A stretch of 64,000 nucleotides of DNA from Gracilimonas mengyeensis (GCF_900182705.1 NZ_FXTP01000001.1:62001-126000), one strand, 5' to 3'; positions 13,835 through 22,890 are shown, numbered from the stretch's first letter. Notes: a model not told the origin generated them from the letters alone. Numbers and translations: made by a program.

Positions 13835-15214
13835 TTAGATTATTTCAAAATAGCGATTTAATTCCCAGTCGGTAACGGCTTTTTGATACTGCCGCAACTC
13901 CCATTCCCTGGTTTTGGCTAAGTGTCGGGTGAATTCCTCCCCGAAAAGTTCAGCTGCGATATCCGAACTTTTCATGAGCTGGATGGCTTCATCCAGGCTT
14001 CTAGGCAGGGGACGGTTGATTCCATTGTCGTATTCATTGCCTGTTGTTTTTTCTGTATCCAGGGATAGCTGATGTTTGATGCCATACAAACCGGATGCAA
14101 GGCTGGCTGCCATGCTCAGGTAGGGATTGGCATCTGCTCCAGGCACGCGGGTTTCAAGCCGCATGGATTCTTCTCCGTGATTGATGACTCTAAGGGCTGT
14201 TGTTCTGTTTTCAATACCCCAGCTGGCAGAGGTAGCTGCCCAGGAACCCGGTACCAGTCGTTTATAGCTGTTAATGACAGGAGCGTACATCGGCATGATG
14301 TGAGGCATACAGTGCAGTTGACCTGCTATATACTGCTCCAATAATTCACTAATCTGATCTGAATTCTTATCCTCAAAAAATAGATTCTTATCAGCGTTTT
14401 CATCCCACAAGCTTTGATGAATGTGTCCGCTGCAACCGGGAAGTTGTTCATTCCATTTGGCCATAAAGCTGGGAATGATCTGGTGCCGGCTGGCAATTTC
14501 CTTAACACCGGTTTTAAATAATACGGCGCGATCTGCTGCTTCCAGAATATCGGAGTAAGTAATGGCTGCTTCATATACGGCATCTCCGGTTTCGGTGTGA
14601 AGACCTTCCAAAGGCACCTCAAACCTTTCAAGCAAGTCGAAGAGGTCATTGAAGTAGTCACTGTTTTGGGAAGCCCTCAGAATGGAATAGCCAAACATGC
14701 CAGGCGTCAAAGGCTGTGGCGATTTGTATTGCTTCTCCTTCAGGCTATCCGGTGTCTCCCTGAAATTAAACCACTCGAATTCATTAGAGAAAAGAGGGGT
14801 GTATCCCATATCCAGGCTTTGCTGGCGTATGGTTTTCAGCAGTGTTCGCGGACAAACTTTGCCGGCATCTTCGGATAGATGAAAATCGGCAAGGAAAAAG
14901 GGGATGTCATTTTCCCAAGGAATTCGCCGAAGCGTACCAAGGTCGATGGTAGCCATTGAATCAGGAAAGCCCGTATGCCAGCCTGTGACGTCATTTTCGT
15001 CATACACGGCATCATTTATATCCCAACCAAATATGACATTGCAAAAGCCAAGATTGCCCTCGGCAGCTTTAGAAAATTTTTTGAATGAGATTATTTTCCC
15101 CCTTAAAACTCCATCAATATCCGTGACGGCCAGTTTAATCTTTTTGGGGGCTGAAGCTTTTAACTGTTCCAGAACCTCTTTTTTTTGTTCCATTATGGTA
15201 GCATAAGTGTGCAA
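13835..15214 (-). CDS. Glutamine-synthetase-like gamma-glutamyl amine ligase
   Basis: A 459-residue GS type I fold protein, distinct from the housekeeping GlnII at 19058. Metal and substrate motifs are visible: FSNEFEWFNF (E145, E147), HTETGDAVYEAAI (E208), GCSGHIHQSL and NRTTALRV. The adenylylation-loop Tyr region of regulated GlnA is not recognisable. GS-like enzymes of this class (PuuA, GlnA3-type) join glutamate to amines such as putrescine or ethanolamine. The two downstream genes encode a small-molecule kinase and a phosphatase, so the ligase probably works on an amino-alcohol or polyamine. M1 (15214) or M8 could be the start; the first is used here. Confidence 0.85.
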   Translation of the reverse strand: MHTYATIMEQKKEVLEQLKASAPKKIKLAVTDIDGVLRGKIISFKKFSKAAEGNLGFCNVIFGWDINDAVYDENDVTGWHTGFPDSMATIDLGTLRRIPWENDIPFFLADFHLSEDAGKVCPRTLLKTIRQQSLDMGYTPLFSNEFEWFNFRETPDSLKEKQYKSPQPLTPGMFGYSILRASQNSDYFNDLFDLLERFEVPLEGLHTETGDAVYEAAITYSDILEAADRAVLFKTGVKEIASRHQIIPSFMAKWNEQLPGCSGHIHQSLWDENADKNLFFEDKNSDQISELLEQYIAGQLHCMPHIMPMYAPVINSYKRLVPGSWAATSASWGIENRTTALRVINHGEESMRLETRVPGADANPYLSMAASLASGLYGIKHQLSLDTEKTTGNEYDNGINRPLPRSLDEAIQLMKSSDIAAELFGEEFTRHLAKTREWELRQYQKAVTDWELNRYFEII

Positions 15215-15319
15215 ATGAGACGCTAAAGCTAACCAAAGCCAGAGACATTTGAGAAGGAAAATTTAACCTGATGAAAAAGCCGGATAGAGGTAGGCAGTAA
15301 CGAAGCTTATGAAGGCTAC

Positions 15320-16807
15320 TTACTTAAATTTTTTAACAAGCTCCCAGCGCTTCACTTTGCCAGTTGCAGTAAGGGGAAATTCCTGTACTATTTTTAATTC
15401 CCGGGGAATTTTAAAATCGACCAGGGTGTCTTTAAGCTGGCTACGGACGTCAGTTAATTGCGGAGTTTCCCCATTTTTGAGGGTGACTACAGCGGTCACT
15501 TTTTGTCCCCATTCCTCATCGGGCAGGCCAATTACAACGGCATCTTTGATAGTACCAATTTTGCGTACCGCTTCTTCTACTTCGGTGGGGTTTACATTTT
15601 CTCCTCCGGTGATAATCAGGTCCGTACGGCGGGATTCAATAAACAATTGTCCAAACCCATTGAGATGCCCGTAATCGCCGGTATTAAACCAGCCCTCATT
15701 ATCAAATCGTCCCTCATTCTGAGAAGGATCAAGGTAGCCGTCAAAAACCTGAGGGCCACGCAGCCATAGCTGTCCGGATTGATTCTTGCCAAGTGCTTTG
15801 CCATCATCATCCCGCACTTGAACAACATTGGGAGGGAAGGGTTTGCCCACGCTTTTCAATGGAGTGTACATGCCGGAAGGGGCCAGCATGGGATTGGCTA
15901 CAATTTGTGCACAAGTTTCGGTCATGCCGTAACTAGCTACAATGGGAATGCCACGTTCTACCGACTTTCGGATCAGGTTTTCTGAACTTGGGCCGCCTCC
16001 TAATAAAATGGATTTGAACTCGTGGTGGGTATTAAATAGCGGATCATCCAGCAAACGCTTTAACATGGTGGGTACCAGTGAAGCAGCCTGGAAACGAGGG
16101 TTTTCACTTAAAAACTCTTTAACCATTTCCTCATCAAATTCTCCCAGGCGATATACGGAAGTTCCGTAAATAAGAGACCTAAGGATGATAGAGATTCCGC
16201 CGATGTGATTTAGCGGCAGGCAAAGCAGCCAAAAGTGGTTTGGGTCCGGACGAAAGTTAAGGGCAGAAGCTTCTGCAGCCGATATCATTTGCCGGCGCTT
16301 CAGCGGTACAATTTTTGGCTTGCTGGTAGTTCCTGAGGTAAAGAAATAACCAAATAGTTGCTCATCGCTTATTTCTTCCGGATCAGGCAGAGTAACGTGA
16401 CGGACATCCTGAGTAAATGCATTGAGGAAAAAATTCTCATCCAGCTTTACCACATTCGGGTAGTCGAGCCGCTGACGGTTTGCAACATCACAAAAAATGA
16501 GTGAAGGGTCGAGACGGTTTAGATATTCTTTAAGCTCGGATTCTTTTGTTTTGGGACTGATGGGGGTAAAAGGGATTCCCAATTTCCAGCAAGCGGCAAT
16601 AGAAAAGAGCAACATATCGCTGGATTCCGAAATGAAGACTACAGGGCGTTCAAAGTTGCCTTCTGTCTTTGTATCTACTAAATCCTTAAAGAAGGCTGTA
16701 AAGCGGTTCAAATCATTGTATGTGTACATACCATGCTGAGAAGAGAGAAAAACATCAGGGCTTTCCTTCTTTTTGAACTCAAACTTATGTAAACGTGATT
16801 TGAACAT
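15320..16807 (-). CDS. menE: o-Succinylbenzoate-CoA ligase
   Basis: A 495-residue ANL-superfamily acyl-CoA synthetase that activates o-succinylbenzoate in menaquinone synthesis. The AMP-binding P-loop is TSGTTSKPK (157-165). Later signatures are SYGMTETCAQ, GWFNTGDYG and the C-terminal TATGKVKRWELVKKF, whose Lys closes the second half-reaction. The family assignment between MenE and other ANL enzymes rests on context: menC starts 5 bp upstream and menA beyond it. MenF, MenD, MenH and MenB are not in the window. Cytoplasmic. Confidence 0.93.
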   Translation of the reverse strand: MFKSRLHKFEFKKKESPDVFLSSQHGMYTYNDLNRFTAFFKDLVDTKTEGNFERPVVFISESSDMLLFSIAACWKLGIPFTPISPKTKESELKEYLNRLDPSLIFCDVANRQRLDYPNVVKLDENFFLNAFTQDVRHVTLPDPEEISDEQLFGYFFTSGTTSKPKIVPLKRRQMISAAEASALNFRPDPNHFWLLCLPLNHIGGISIILRSLIYGTSVYRLGEFDEEMVKEFLSENPRFQAASLVPTMLKRLLDDPLFNTHHEFKSILLGGGPSSENLIRKSVERGIPIVASYGMTETCAQIVANPMLAPSGMYTPLKSVGKPFPPNVVQVRDDDGKALGKNQSGQLWLRGPQVFDGYLDPSQNEGRFDNEGWFNTGDYGHLNGFGQLFIESRRTDLIITGGENVNPTEVEEAVRKIGTIKDAVVIGLPDEEWGQKVTAVVTLKNGETPQLTDVRSQLKDTLVDFKIPRELKIVQEFPLTATGKVKRWELVKKFK

Positions 16808-16812
16808 TTCTC

Positions 16813-17886
16813 TTAAAATTTTTCAAGTCCCTCTGAATGTACGAAAATTCCCAATCCTGGAGCGTCAGGAAACGATATTTTCGGTTGATTTATCCATTTG
16901 GCCAGTGCCGGATCATTTTGCAATAAAGGTCCGGTTAAAAGGCCGTGTGCATGATTTGTACTACCACATCCGCCGGCCAATGCTGCAGTTGCTGCCCGGC
17001 CGATTCCGCTCTCCAACAAGGTGGTAAAAACCATCTTTATATTATGAGTATCGGCATTTTCTTTTGTTACATAAGTTTTTTTATAAGATCCCAACAACAT
17101 GGGCTTGATTATAAAGATGTCAGCGATTTCATTTTCGGCAAAATTGACAACGCTTGAGGCATTTACAATAGACTCATCAGCTGCTATATCAACATCTACT
17201 TTGGATGAAAAATTCAAATGCTCCGGCCATAAGTCAGGAGATAAAGGTTGCTCACAATATTCAATATTGAGCTTTTGTAGCGCATTCAGATTGTCCCGGG
17301 CCTCTTCAGGACTCCAGCTGCCATTGGCGTCAATACGCATTTTGATAGAAGGAAACTGTTCTCTCAGTTTTTGTAGTAATATTCTTTCCCTTTCAAAATC
17401 CTGACCTACTTTCAATTTGAGTGTTTGGAAACCTTCCTTTACAAGCTTTTTTGCCTTTCCTATTGTTTCCGAAGTTTTACCAATAGGCAGTACCGCATTT
17501 ACTTTGGGGTGATGATATTCTTCGTCAAAAAGATAATTTACCAGTGGTTTCCCTTCTCTTTTGGCCTCCAGGTCATGGATCAATGTATCAAAACCAAAGC
17601 TGAGGGAGGGAAGCTGGTGGATTTGATCAAGCATATTCAAAATGTCACGGCCATTTGACTCCATCAAAGCCTGGTTCATGATGTCCCGGTTAAGCTTAAG
17701 AACCTCTTTGACCTGCTGTAGGTTTTCTGAGGAAAAACCGGGCAGAGGAGCAGCCTCACCGTAAGCTTCTATCTCGTTTTCTTCATCCCTAAAAACAAGT
17801 ATAATTCCTTTCCGGTGATGGAGTTCAAGTCCAGCTGTCCTAAAAGGCTTGGTAAAGGGGATTTTGTATGTATAAAATGAAAGCAT
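16813..17886 (-). CDS. menC: o-Succinylbenzoate synthase
   Basis: A 357-residue enolase-superfamily dehydratase that turns SHCHC into o-succinylbenzoate. All the expected residues are visible: the KLK pair with catalytic K159, metal ligands D186 (RIDANGS), E212 (CEQP) and D237 (AADES), and the second Lys K261 (FIIKPML). The N-terminal capping domain (FTKPFRTAGLELHHRKG) is also typical. Dipeptide epimerases share the fold, but the location between menA and menE settles the call. Its start overlaps the last base of menA. Confidence 0.94.
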   Translation of the reverse strand: MLSFYTYKIPFTKPFRTAGLELHHRKGIILVFRDEENEIEAYGEAAPLPGFSSENLQQVKEVLKLNRDIMNQALMESNGRDILNMLDQIHQLPSLSFGFDTLIHDLEAKREGKPLVNYLFDEEYHHPKVNAVLPIGKTSETIGKAKKLVKEGFQTLKLKVGQDFERERILLQKLREQFPSIKMRIDANGSWSPEEARDNLNALQKLNIEYCEQPLSPDLWPEHLNFSSKVDVDIAADESIVNASSVVNFAENEIADIFIIKPMLLGSYKKTYVTKENADTHNIKMVFTTLLESGIGRAATAALAGGCGSTNHAHGLLTGPLLQNDPALAKWINQPKISFPDAPGLGIFVHSEGLEKF

Positions 17887-18773
17887 CAGTTTAACAGGAT
17901 ACCTGCTGAAAATAACACTCCAAACAGAACCATGAATTTAGCGGTGCGTTCAAGCATAGGATTTAGTTGGGTTTTATCTGTTTCCGTCCAGATGCGATAT
18001 ACATAATAAGCTGCCAGGGGAAGGGAAAGAAAGGGCAGCATAATCCATGTTTTATACTGAAGCTGTACAAGAAAATGAGGGGGAATAGCAAAGGCTAGTA
18101 CTACCATGAGTAAATACTCTAACTTCAATGCAGTTTCCCCAAATAAAACCCCCAGAGTTTTTTTACCGGATTTCTTGTCCTGTTCCACATCCCTGAGATT
18201 GTTTACCACCAGAATGTTTACACAAAGTCCACCGATGGCAAGAGAAGCCCAGAATGAGGCCCAAGACCATTCCAAGGCATTGACATAATAGGTGGTCATC
18301 ACAGCTACAATGCCAAAAAAGATAAATACGAACAGATCTCCAAGGCCATTATATCCCAGAGGAAAGGGGCCTCCGGTATAGAGTACGCCGAAGATGAGGG
18401 ATAAAATCCCAATAAGTAAAACAATCCATCCGGCTGCCCAAACAAGATACAATCCCAGAAAAAAAGCCAAAGCCATGGTAATGATGGTCGCATTCAGCAT
18501 TTTTTGGGGAGATACCAAACCGGCTGCGGTTGCCCTCCTGAAACCAATGCGTTCATCGGTATCAGAGCCTTTTACAAAATCAAAGTAATCATTGGCAAAA
18601 TTGGTGCCTATTTGGATCAGTACAGCACATATCAAGGCCACGATGGTATTGGTGAGATTGAAGGCTGAATCATGGAAAGCGAGGGAGGCCCCAACCAGTA
18701 CTGGCACGATCGCGGCAGGTAGGGTTTGCGGTCGCGCGGCTTCAATCCAAAGGGCTGTTTTCGTAGTATTCAA
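17886..18773 (-). CDS. menA: 1,4-Dihydroxy-2-naphthoate polyprenyltransferase
   Basis: A 295-residue UbiA-superfamily membrane enzyme with about eight or nine transmembrane helices. It attaches the polyprenyl tail to 1,4-dihydroxy-2-naphthoate, making demethylmenaquinone. The first Asp-rich motif is NDYFDFVKGSDTDERIG (D62, D65, D71) and the second is NNLRDVEQDKKSGKKTL, both of which bind Mg-diphosphate. The N-terminal ARPQTLPAAIVPVLVGA segment is the MenA signature. It is the first gene of the men unit, and its stop overlaps the menC start by one base. Confidence 0.95.
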   Translation of the reverse strand: MNTTKTALWIEAARPQTLPAAIVPVLVGASLAFHDSAFNLTNTIVALICAVLIQIGTNFANDYFDFVKGSDTDERIGFRRATAAGLVSPQKMLNATIITMALAFFLGLYLVWAAGWIVLLIGILSLIFGVLYTGGPFPLGYNGLGDLFVFIFFGIVAVMTTYYVNALEWSWASFWASLAIGGLCVNILVVNNLRDVEQDKKSGKKTLGVLFGETALKLEYLLMVVLAFAIPPHFLVQLQYKTWIMLPFLSLPLAAYYVYRIWTETDKTQLNPMLERTAKFMVLFGVLFSAGILLN

Positions 18774-19057
18774 AGCTTAATTATGTTGTTAAATCTGCAG
18801 ATGAATTAAAACAAAGATAGCAGTTTTAGCCAAGGCTTAAAAAATGAAGTAGTGGTGAGGATGAGAAAAAATAATTTAAGTTTGAATTGTTATGGAAGCG
18901 GTTGCAATCAAAGTAATTAACGTTTTATCGAAATTTTACTTCATTATTTAAATAGGGATATTAAAATCACTAAATAATTTGTGCATTTCAAAAAAAGTAC
19001 ATTATATTCTGCCTGTCTAACTTTAAAGAACACCAAACTCACTTACTTATTACACCT

Positions 19058-20068
19058 ATGGCTTATTCTAAACTCGAGTATATATGGCTTGATGGTTTTA
19101 AACCAACCCAACTATTAAGAAGTAAAACTAAAGTTGTTCACGATTTCAGTGGCAATCTGGAAGATTGTCCAATGTGGAACTTTGATGGTAGTTCAACAGA
19201 TCAGGCTACCGGAGATTCTTCTGATTGTTTGTTAAAACCAGTAGCTATTTTCCCTGATCCAGATCGCAAAAATGGCTATTTAGTTATGACCGAAGTTCTG
19301 AATGCTGATGGCACACCGCACGAGACCAACGGTCGTGCAGCTATTGATGATGATAGCGATGACTTCTGGTTCGGATTTGAGCAAGAATATTTTCTGCATG
19401 ATCCTGAAACGGGACGACCTCTTGGCTTTCCTGTAAATGGCTATCCTGCACCTCAAGGCCCTTACTATTGCAGCGTAGGCGGACAAAGAGCATACGGACG
19501 TGAAATTATCGACGAGCATTTAGACTTATGCCTGGAAGCTGGCCTCAATGTAGAAGGAATTAACGCAGAGGTAGCCGCAGGACAATGGGAATTCCAGATT
19601 TTTGCCAAAGGTGCACACAGTGCCGGCGATCAGATTTGGGTAGCCCGTTACCTTATTGAAAGAACTGCTGAGAAATATGGATTGGCTATCGACTGGCATC
19701 CAAAACCACTGGGAGACACTGACTGGAATGGTTCTGGTATGCATGCCAACTTCTCTAACGGTAAGATGAGAGACGAAGGCGGCGAAGACTACATGAAAGA
19801 AGTTTGTGAAGCTTTTGGAAACTTCATTCAGGAACACATCGATGTGTACGGTGCGGATAACGATCAGCGATTGACTGGTAAGCACGAAACACAATCGATA
19901 GACAAATTCAGCTATGGTGTTTCTGATCGCGGTGCTTCCATCCGTATTCCTGTAACTACTGTTGAAGATGGCTGGGTAGGACGCCTCGAAGATCGTCGCC
20001 CTGCATCCAACGCAGATCCATATAAAGTTGCCGGACGAATTATTAAGACTGTTAATTCAGTTTCCTAA
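19058..20068 (+). CDS. glnII: Glutamine synthetase type II
   Basis: A 336-residue enzyme that makes glutamine from glutamate and ammonia. It is of the eukaryote-like GSII class: WNFDGSST (40-47) at the beta-grasp domain, FGFEQEYFL (E108, E110), NAEVAAGQWEFQI, WNGSGMHANFS, GKHETQSIDKFSYGV and the C-terminal RRPASNADPY. GSII is decameric and not adenylylated. It is probably the main ammonia-assimilating GS here, because the GS-like protein at 13835 looks like an amine ligase. A strong terminator follows. The upstream 280 bp are A+T rich and hold the promoter, but no box stands out. Confidence 0.96.
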   Translation: MAYSKLEYIWLDGFKPTQLLRSKTKVVHDFSGNLEDCPMWNFDGSSTDQATGDSSDCLLKPVAIFPDPDRKNGYLVMTEVLNADGTPHETNGRAAIDDDSDDFWFGFEQEYFLHDPETGRPLGFPVNGYPAPQGPYYCSVGGQRAYGREIIDEHLDLCLEAGLNVEGINAEVAAGQWEFQIFAKGAHSAGDQIWVARYLIERTAEKYGLAIDWHPKPLGDTDWNGSGMHANFSNGKMRDEGGEDYMKEVCEAFGNFIQEHIDVYGADNDQRLTGKHETQSIDKFSYGVSDRGASIRIPVTTVEDGWVGRLEDRRPASNADPYKVAGRIIKTVNSVS

Positions 20069-20093
20069 TTGAGCGCAATATTTATCAAGCTAA

Positions 20094-20128
20094 AAGCCCC
20101 GTTTTCACTTGAAGGCGGGGTTTTTTTT
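20094..20128 (+). terminator. Rho-independent terminator of glnII
   Basis: A short GC stem, GCCCCG (20096-20101) with CGGGGT (20116-20121), flanked by A-T pairs, has a 14-nt loop and ends in eight Ts. It stands 25 bp after the glnII stop. Confidence 0.88.
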
Positions 20129-20243
20129 ATGCTTAAAAATTTTTTGAGAGATACTTTTTAATACTGCTTGGCTTTGAAATGCTGTTTATATTAGTGGCCA
20201 ATAGAATTAAAAATGAAAAATATAAGTTAAACTCGAACCCATT

Positions 20244-20588
20244 TTGAGTAATAAAGAAATTTCATGGTCCGATTTTGAAAAAATAGACCTGAGAGTTGGA
20301 ACGGTTATAAAAGCTGAGCCATTTCCAGAAGCGCGCAAACCAGCCATAAAACTTACTATCGATTTTGGTGATGAAATTGGAGTCAAAAAGTCATCAGCGC
20401 AGATTACAGATTTGTATACGCCCGAAAGTCTGGAGAATAAACAGGTGATTGCCGTAGTTAACTTTCCACCCAAACAGATTGGTCCTTTTATGTCAGAATG
20501 TTTGGTGACCGGTTTTCCGGATGAAGAGGGAAGAGTGGTACTTGCAGTGCCCGATCAACAAACAGCAAATGGAACCCGATTGTTGTAG
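20244..20588 (+). CDS. csaA: CsaA-like tRNA-binding domain protein
   Basis: A 114-residue single OB-fold protein. The hallmark line is [20 protein letters not shown], followed by [14 protein letters not shown] and [16 protein letters not shown]. CsaA proteins are dimers that bind tRNA-like elbows and have been described as chaperones aiding protein export; the fold equals the C-terminal domain of MetRS and Trbp111. The start is a TTG at 20244 (MSNKEISW). It stands alone. Confidence 0.92.
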   Translation: MSNKEISWSDFEKIDLRVGTVIKAEPFPEARKPAIKLTIDFGDEIGVKKSSAQITDLYTPESLENKQVIAVVNFPPKQIGPFMSECLVTGFPDEEGRVVLAVPDQQTANGTRLL

Positions 20589-20661
20589 TTGGCTATATGT
20601 TATAGCAAGCAAACTGATTAAAGCTTGCAGCAACAATTTTATTATTGAATAACGAATATTT

Positions 20662-21120
20662 ATGAGAACTGTATTTTTACTGACATTTTTTATCTCAGTC
20701 CTTTCATTAGATATTTTAGCACAAGAAATATCTTACCCTGATTCTATGAATCAGCAAAAAAAAGCGGAATTTAGTTTGGTCATCTCTGGCATATCCGAAG
20801 TTGAGGGTGAATTAAGAGTGGCTGTTTTTAATTCAGAAGAAGCCTATTCAAAAAAAGAAAATCCTTTACATGCTGTGGTATTAACGGTTGATAATTCTGA
20901 GTTAACCTGGAAACAGGATTTGCCCTATGGGGAATACAGCATTGCCGTATATCACGACAAAAATGAAAATGGTGAACTGGATACCAATTTACTCGGAATT
21001 CCTAAAGAAGCTTATGGATTTTCTAACAACGCCCGGGGACGTTTCGGACCAGCAAAGTGGGATGATGCCATGATTTTGGTAAACCACGAACAAGAAAAGA
21101 CCATCATTTCCTTAAAATAG
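20662..21120 (+). CDS. Secreted DUF2141 protein
   Basis: A 152-residue protein with an N-terminal signal peptide (FLLTFFISVLSLDILAQ). The mature part is a beta-sandwich of the DUF2141 family: GELRVAVFNSEEAY, YGEYSIAVYHDKNENGELDT, and GIPKEAYGFSNNARGRFG, which is the family's most conserved stretch. The DKNENGELD loop looks like a calcium-binding DxNxxGxxD turn. Envelope protein of unknown role, common in Bacteroidota. A terminator follows. Confidence 0.88.
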   Translation: MRTVFLLTFFISVLSLDILAQEISYPDSMNQQKKAEFSLVISGISEVEGELRVAVFNSEEAYSKKENPLHAVVLTVDNSELTWKQDLPYGEYSIAVYHDKNENGELDTNLLGIPKEAYGFSNNARGRFGPAKWDDAMILVNHEQEKTIISLK

Positions 21121-21137
21121 TTCCTGGAGCCGGTAGT

Positions 21138-21166
21138 CTCACATCTTAATGTGAGGTTTCTTTTTT
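21138..21166 (+). terminator. Rho-independent terminator of the DUF2141 gene
   Basis: CTCACAT (21138-21144), a CTTA loop and ATGTGAG (21149-21155) form a 7-bp stem followed by GTTTCTTTTTT. Confidence 0.88.
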
Positions 21167-21217
21167 GTTTAATTGGATACTTTCTTTAGTAAAACAAAAT
21201 TAGAAAACCGGTGAGAT

Positions 21218-21763
21218 ATGAAACGATTAGTTTTGATTTGTTTTGTAGCGGCCTTTCTTCCTGTTACAGCAACATATGCTCAGACTTATTTGCAGGTTCG
21301 TTCTCAGATTGTTCCTCCGGGCGAAGGCTATGACATAAAAGAAGAAATTCGAGAGATGAAGGAGATCTCGGCATTGATTGACCGCTTTATTAAGTATACC
21401 CAAAATGAAGATTGGGGTAAAGCTGAAGAAGTTAAAAGGTCAATATTGGTGCGCATGAGAGATGAGATCCAGCATACTAAAATTAAGCTTCACGATGAAC
21501 AGCGCAAAGCTGAGAGGGGAGAATCTTTGGATGTTTATGTACGTGATGAAGACGGCGGACCTGAAAGGGTAATTAAGAATTATGATTTAAAGCTATTCAA
21601 ACAACGATTACAGGATCAGGAAGATATTTTCAGAAAGTTGGCAGCTTTGCATCTTGATTCCCCTTCCAACAAATGGAAAAAAGCCAAAGAGCACGAACAA
21701 CTCATGCTCTTGTTCGAAGATACCTTAAAGGAAGAAATCCAGCAGCTCAAAAGCTGGCAGTGA
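21218..21763 (+). CDS. Secreted helical protein of unknown function
   Basis: A 181-residue protein with a signal peptide (LVLICFVAAFLPVTATYAQ). The mature part is charged and mostly helical (KEEIREMKEISALIDRFIKY, LKLFKQRLQDQEDIFRKL), probably a periplasmic coiled-coil or helical bundle. I do not recognise the family. A potential SD-like GGTGAG precedes the ATG. Its last 17 bp overlap the 3' end of the convergent membrane gene at 21747. Confidence 0.7.
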   Translation: MKRLVLICFVAAFLPVTATYAQTYLQVRSQIVPPGEGYDIKEEIREMKEISALIDRFIKYTQNEDWGKAEEVKRSILVRMRDEIQHTKIKLHDEQRKAERGESLDVYVRDEDGGPERVIKNYDLKLFKQRLQDQEDIFRKLAALHLDSPSNKWKKAKEHEQLMLLFEDTLKEEIQQLKSWQ

Positions 21764-22073
21764 AGTGTTTGATGATAATGGCAAAGAGAATAGCAGTCAG
21801 TAAAGAGATGAAATTTCCAATCAGGAAATAGTCGTTAGATATTTTGCTGTTTTTTTGAAAGCGGGTGCCGATTTTCAAAGCCCCGAAGGCGATGATGACC
21901 TGGGGGTAGCCATATATCAACCCAACGATGAGTAACAGCCGCTCCAGGATTCCTTTGAAAATTGAAACCCGGCGGTTTTCCTGTGATTTCATTCGTTTGC
22001 TTACCACATGAAATACCCCGTTGATCAATGCTTCCATCAACAGATAAGTAAGAAAAAGCCATAGCGAAATCAT
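21747..22073 (-). CDS. Small membrane protein coupled to SatD-like gene
   Basis: A 108-residue protein with three hydrophobic segments (residues about 4-22, 44-68 and 82-104). The start overlaps the SatD-like stop by 4 bp, so it is translated with it. SatD-like genes in Bacteroidota often sit beside a small membrane protein (for example DUF3307), and this may be the counterpart, but I see no motif that proves it. The 3' end overlaps the opposite-strand gene by 17 bp. Confidence 0.6.
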   Translation of the reverse strand: MISLWLFLTYLLMEALINGVFHVVSKRMKSQENRRVSIFKGILERLLLIVGLIYGYPQVIIAFGALKIGTRFQKNSKISNDYFLIGNFISLLTAILFAIIIKHFTASF

Positions 22074-22714
22074 GATTCTTTGATATAGGTAAACAGGAAT
22101 TCTTTGAGCAGATTATACTCATTTATCATCAATGTTTTTCGGCGTTTCCATATTTGGTCCCGGTTTTTACCGTGCTTCTCGCCTACTTCGGCATTGTTTT
22201 CGTTTTCTATCATATCAAGGATCAGGTCGTAATCGTCTTGCTTCCAGGATAAGATAAGGGAATCCAGCACTTCAAAAAGGCGGGTTATTTGCTGGGATTG
22301 AATGGCATCAGCCAGCGCAAATTGAAACCGTTTGCGGCTGCGTTTTTTACTGCTCAGTAGTTTTCGTGCTTTAGACAGGCCGGGGCCCATCATCTCGTAG
22401 GCAATGTCCGGGTTGATATCTGTTTCAATTTCCCCGTAATGCACTACATAGTGCAGCTTAAAACCGTAGGATTGGCGGAGACACTCTTCTTCGCAGAAAA
22501 ACAAGGTTTCAATGGCGGTTTGCAGGGAGTCAGGAATGCCCTGAAATTCGTCGCCCAATGTAACAGTGTAAGGAGAGAGCAGGCGGTCTTCCAGCGATTC
22601 ATTGCATGACTTGGTAAGGGCCTTCAGGTTCTTTTGCAATGGTTTGGAGTGGTAGTCTGTACTGGAGACTACATCGCCCATCAAAATATATTGCTTATTC
22701 TCTGCTTTAATCAT
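22070..22714 (-). CDS. SatD-family protein
   Basis: A 214-residue protein. The N-terminus has YILMGDVVSSTDY and YTVTLGDEFQGIPDS, the two conserved lines of the SatD family; these recall, without proving, the metal-binding strands of nucleotidyl-cyclase-like folds. The C-terminal 60 residues (AEVGEKHGKNRDQIWKRRKT) look like a winged or helix-turn-helix DNA-binding segment. SatD was named from a streptococcal acid-tolerance locus. Upstream are two palindromic GTTTCAT sites (22753-22801), so it may regulate itself. Cotranscribed with the membrane gene that follows. Function unproven. Confidence 0.78.
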   Translation of the reverse strand: MIKAENKQYILMGDVVSSTDYHSKPLQKNLKALTKSCNESLEDRLLSPYTVTLGDEFQGIPDSLQTAIETLFFCEEECLRQSYGFKLHYVVHYGEIETDINPDIAYEMMGPGLSKARKLLSSKKRSRKRFQFALADAIQSQQITRLFEVLDSLILSWKQDDYDLILDMIENENNAEVGEKHGKNRDQIWKRRKTLMINEYNLLKEFLFTYIKES

Positions 22715-22752
22715 GGTTGCCGGTTTAGTGGAAGATGTACTAAACTACATAA

Positions 22753-22801
22753 GTTTCATTAAAAATGAAACAATATGTAATGTTTCAAAAATAATGAAAC
22801 A
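22753..22801. promoter_or_regulatory. Tandem palindromic operator upstream of satD-like gene
   Basis: Two palindromes with the same half-site stand 39 bp upstream of the SatD-like start: GTTTCATTAAAAATGAAAC (22753-22771) and TGTTTCAAAAATAATGAAAC (22781-22800, with a closing A). A lone GTTTCA half-site follows at 22811-22816. The 28-bp centre-to-centre spacing puts both on nearly one face of the helix. A dimeric HTH regulator is expected. Confidence 0.65.
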
Positions 22802-22890
22802 TAAAACTTTGTTTCAGAATATTTAAAACAAGCTAAAATTCAATCACTTATAATAAGTAAAGGTTTTGAGGGGGAGATTCATCAAAGAAC

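Noticed and set aside
13835-15214. Second housekeeping glutamine synthetase
   Set aside because: It is grouped with a kinase and a phosphatase, lacks an evident adenylylation site, and a full GlnII is present 4 kb away, so an amine ligase role fits better.
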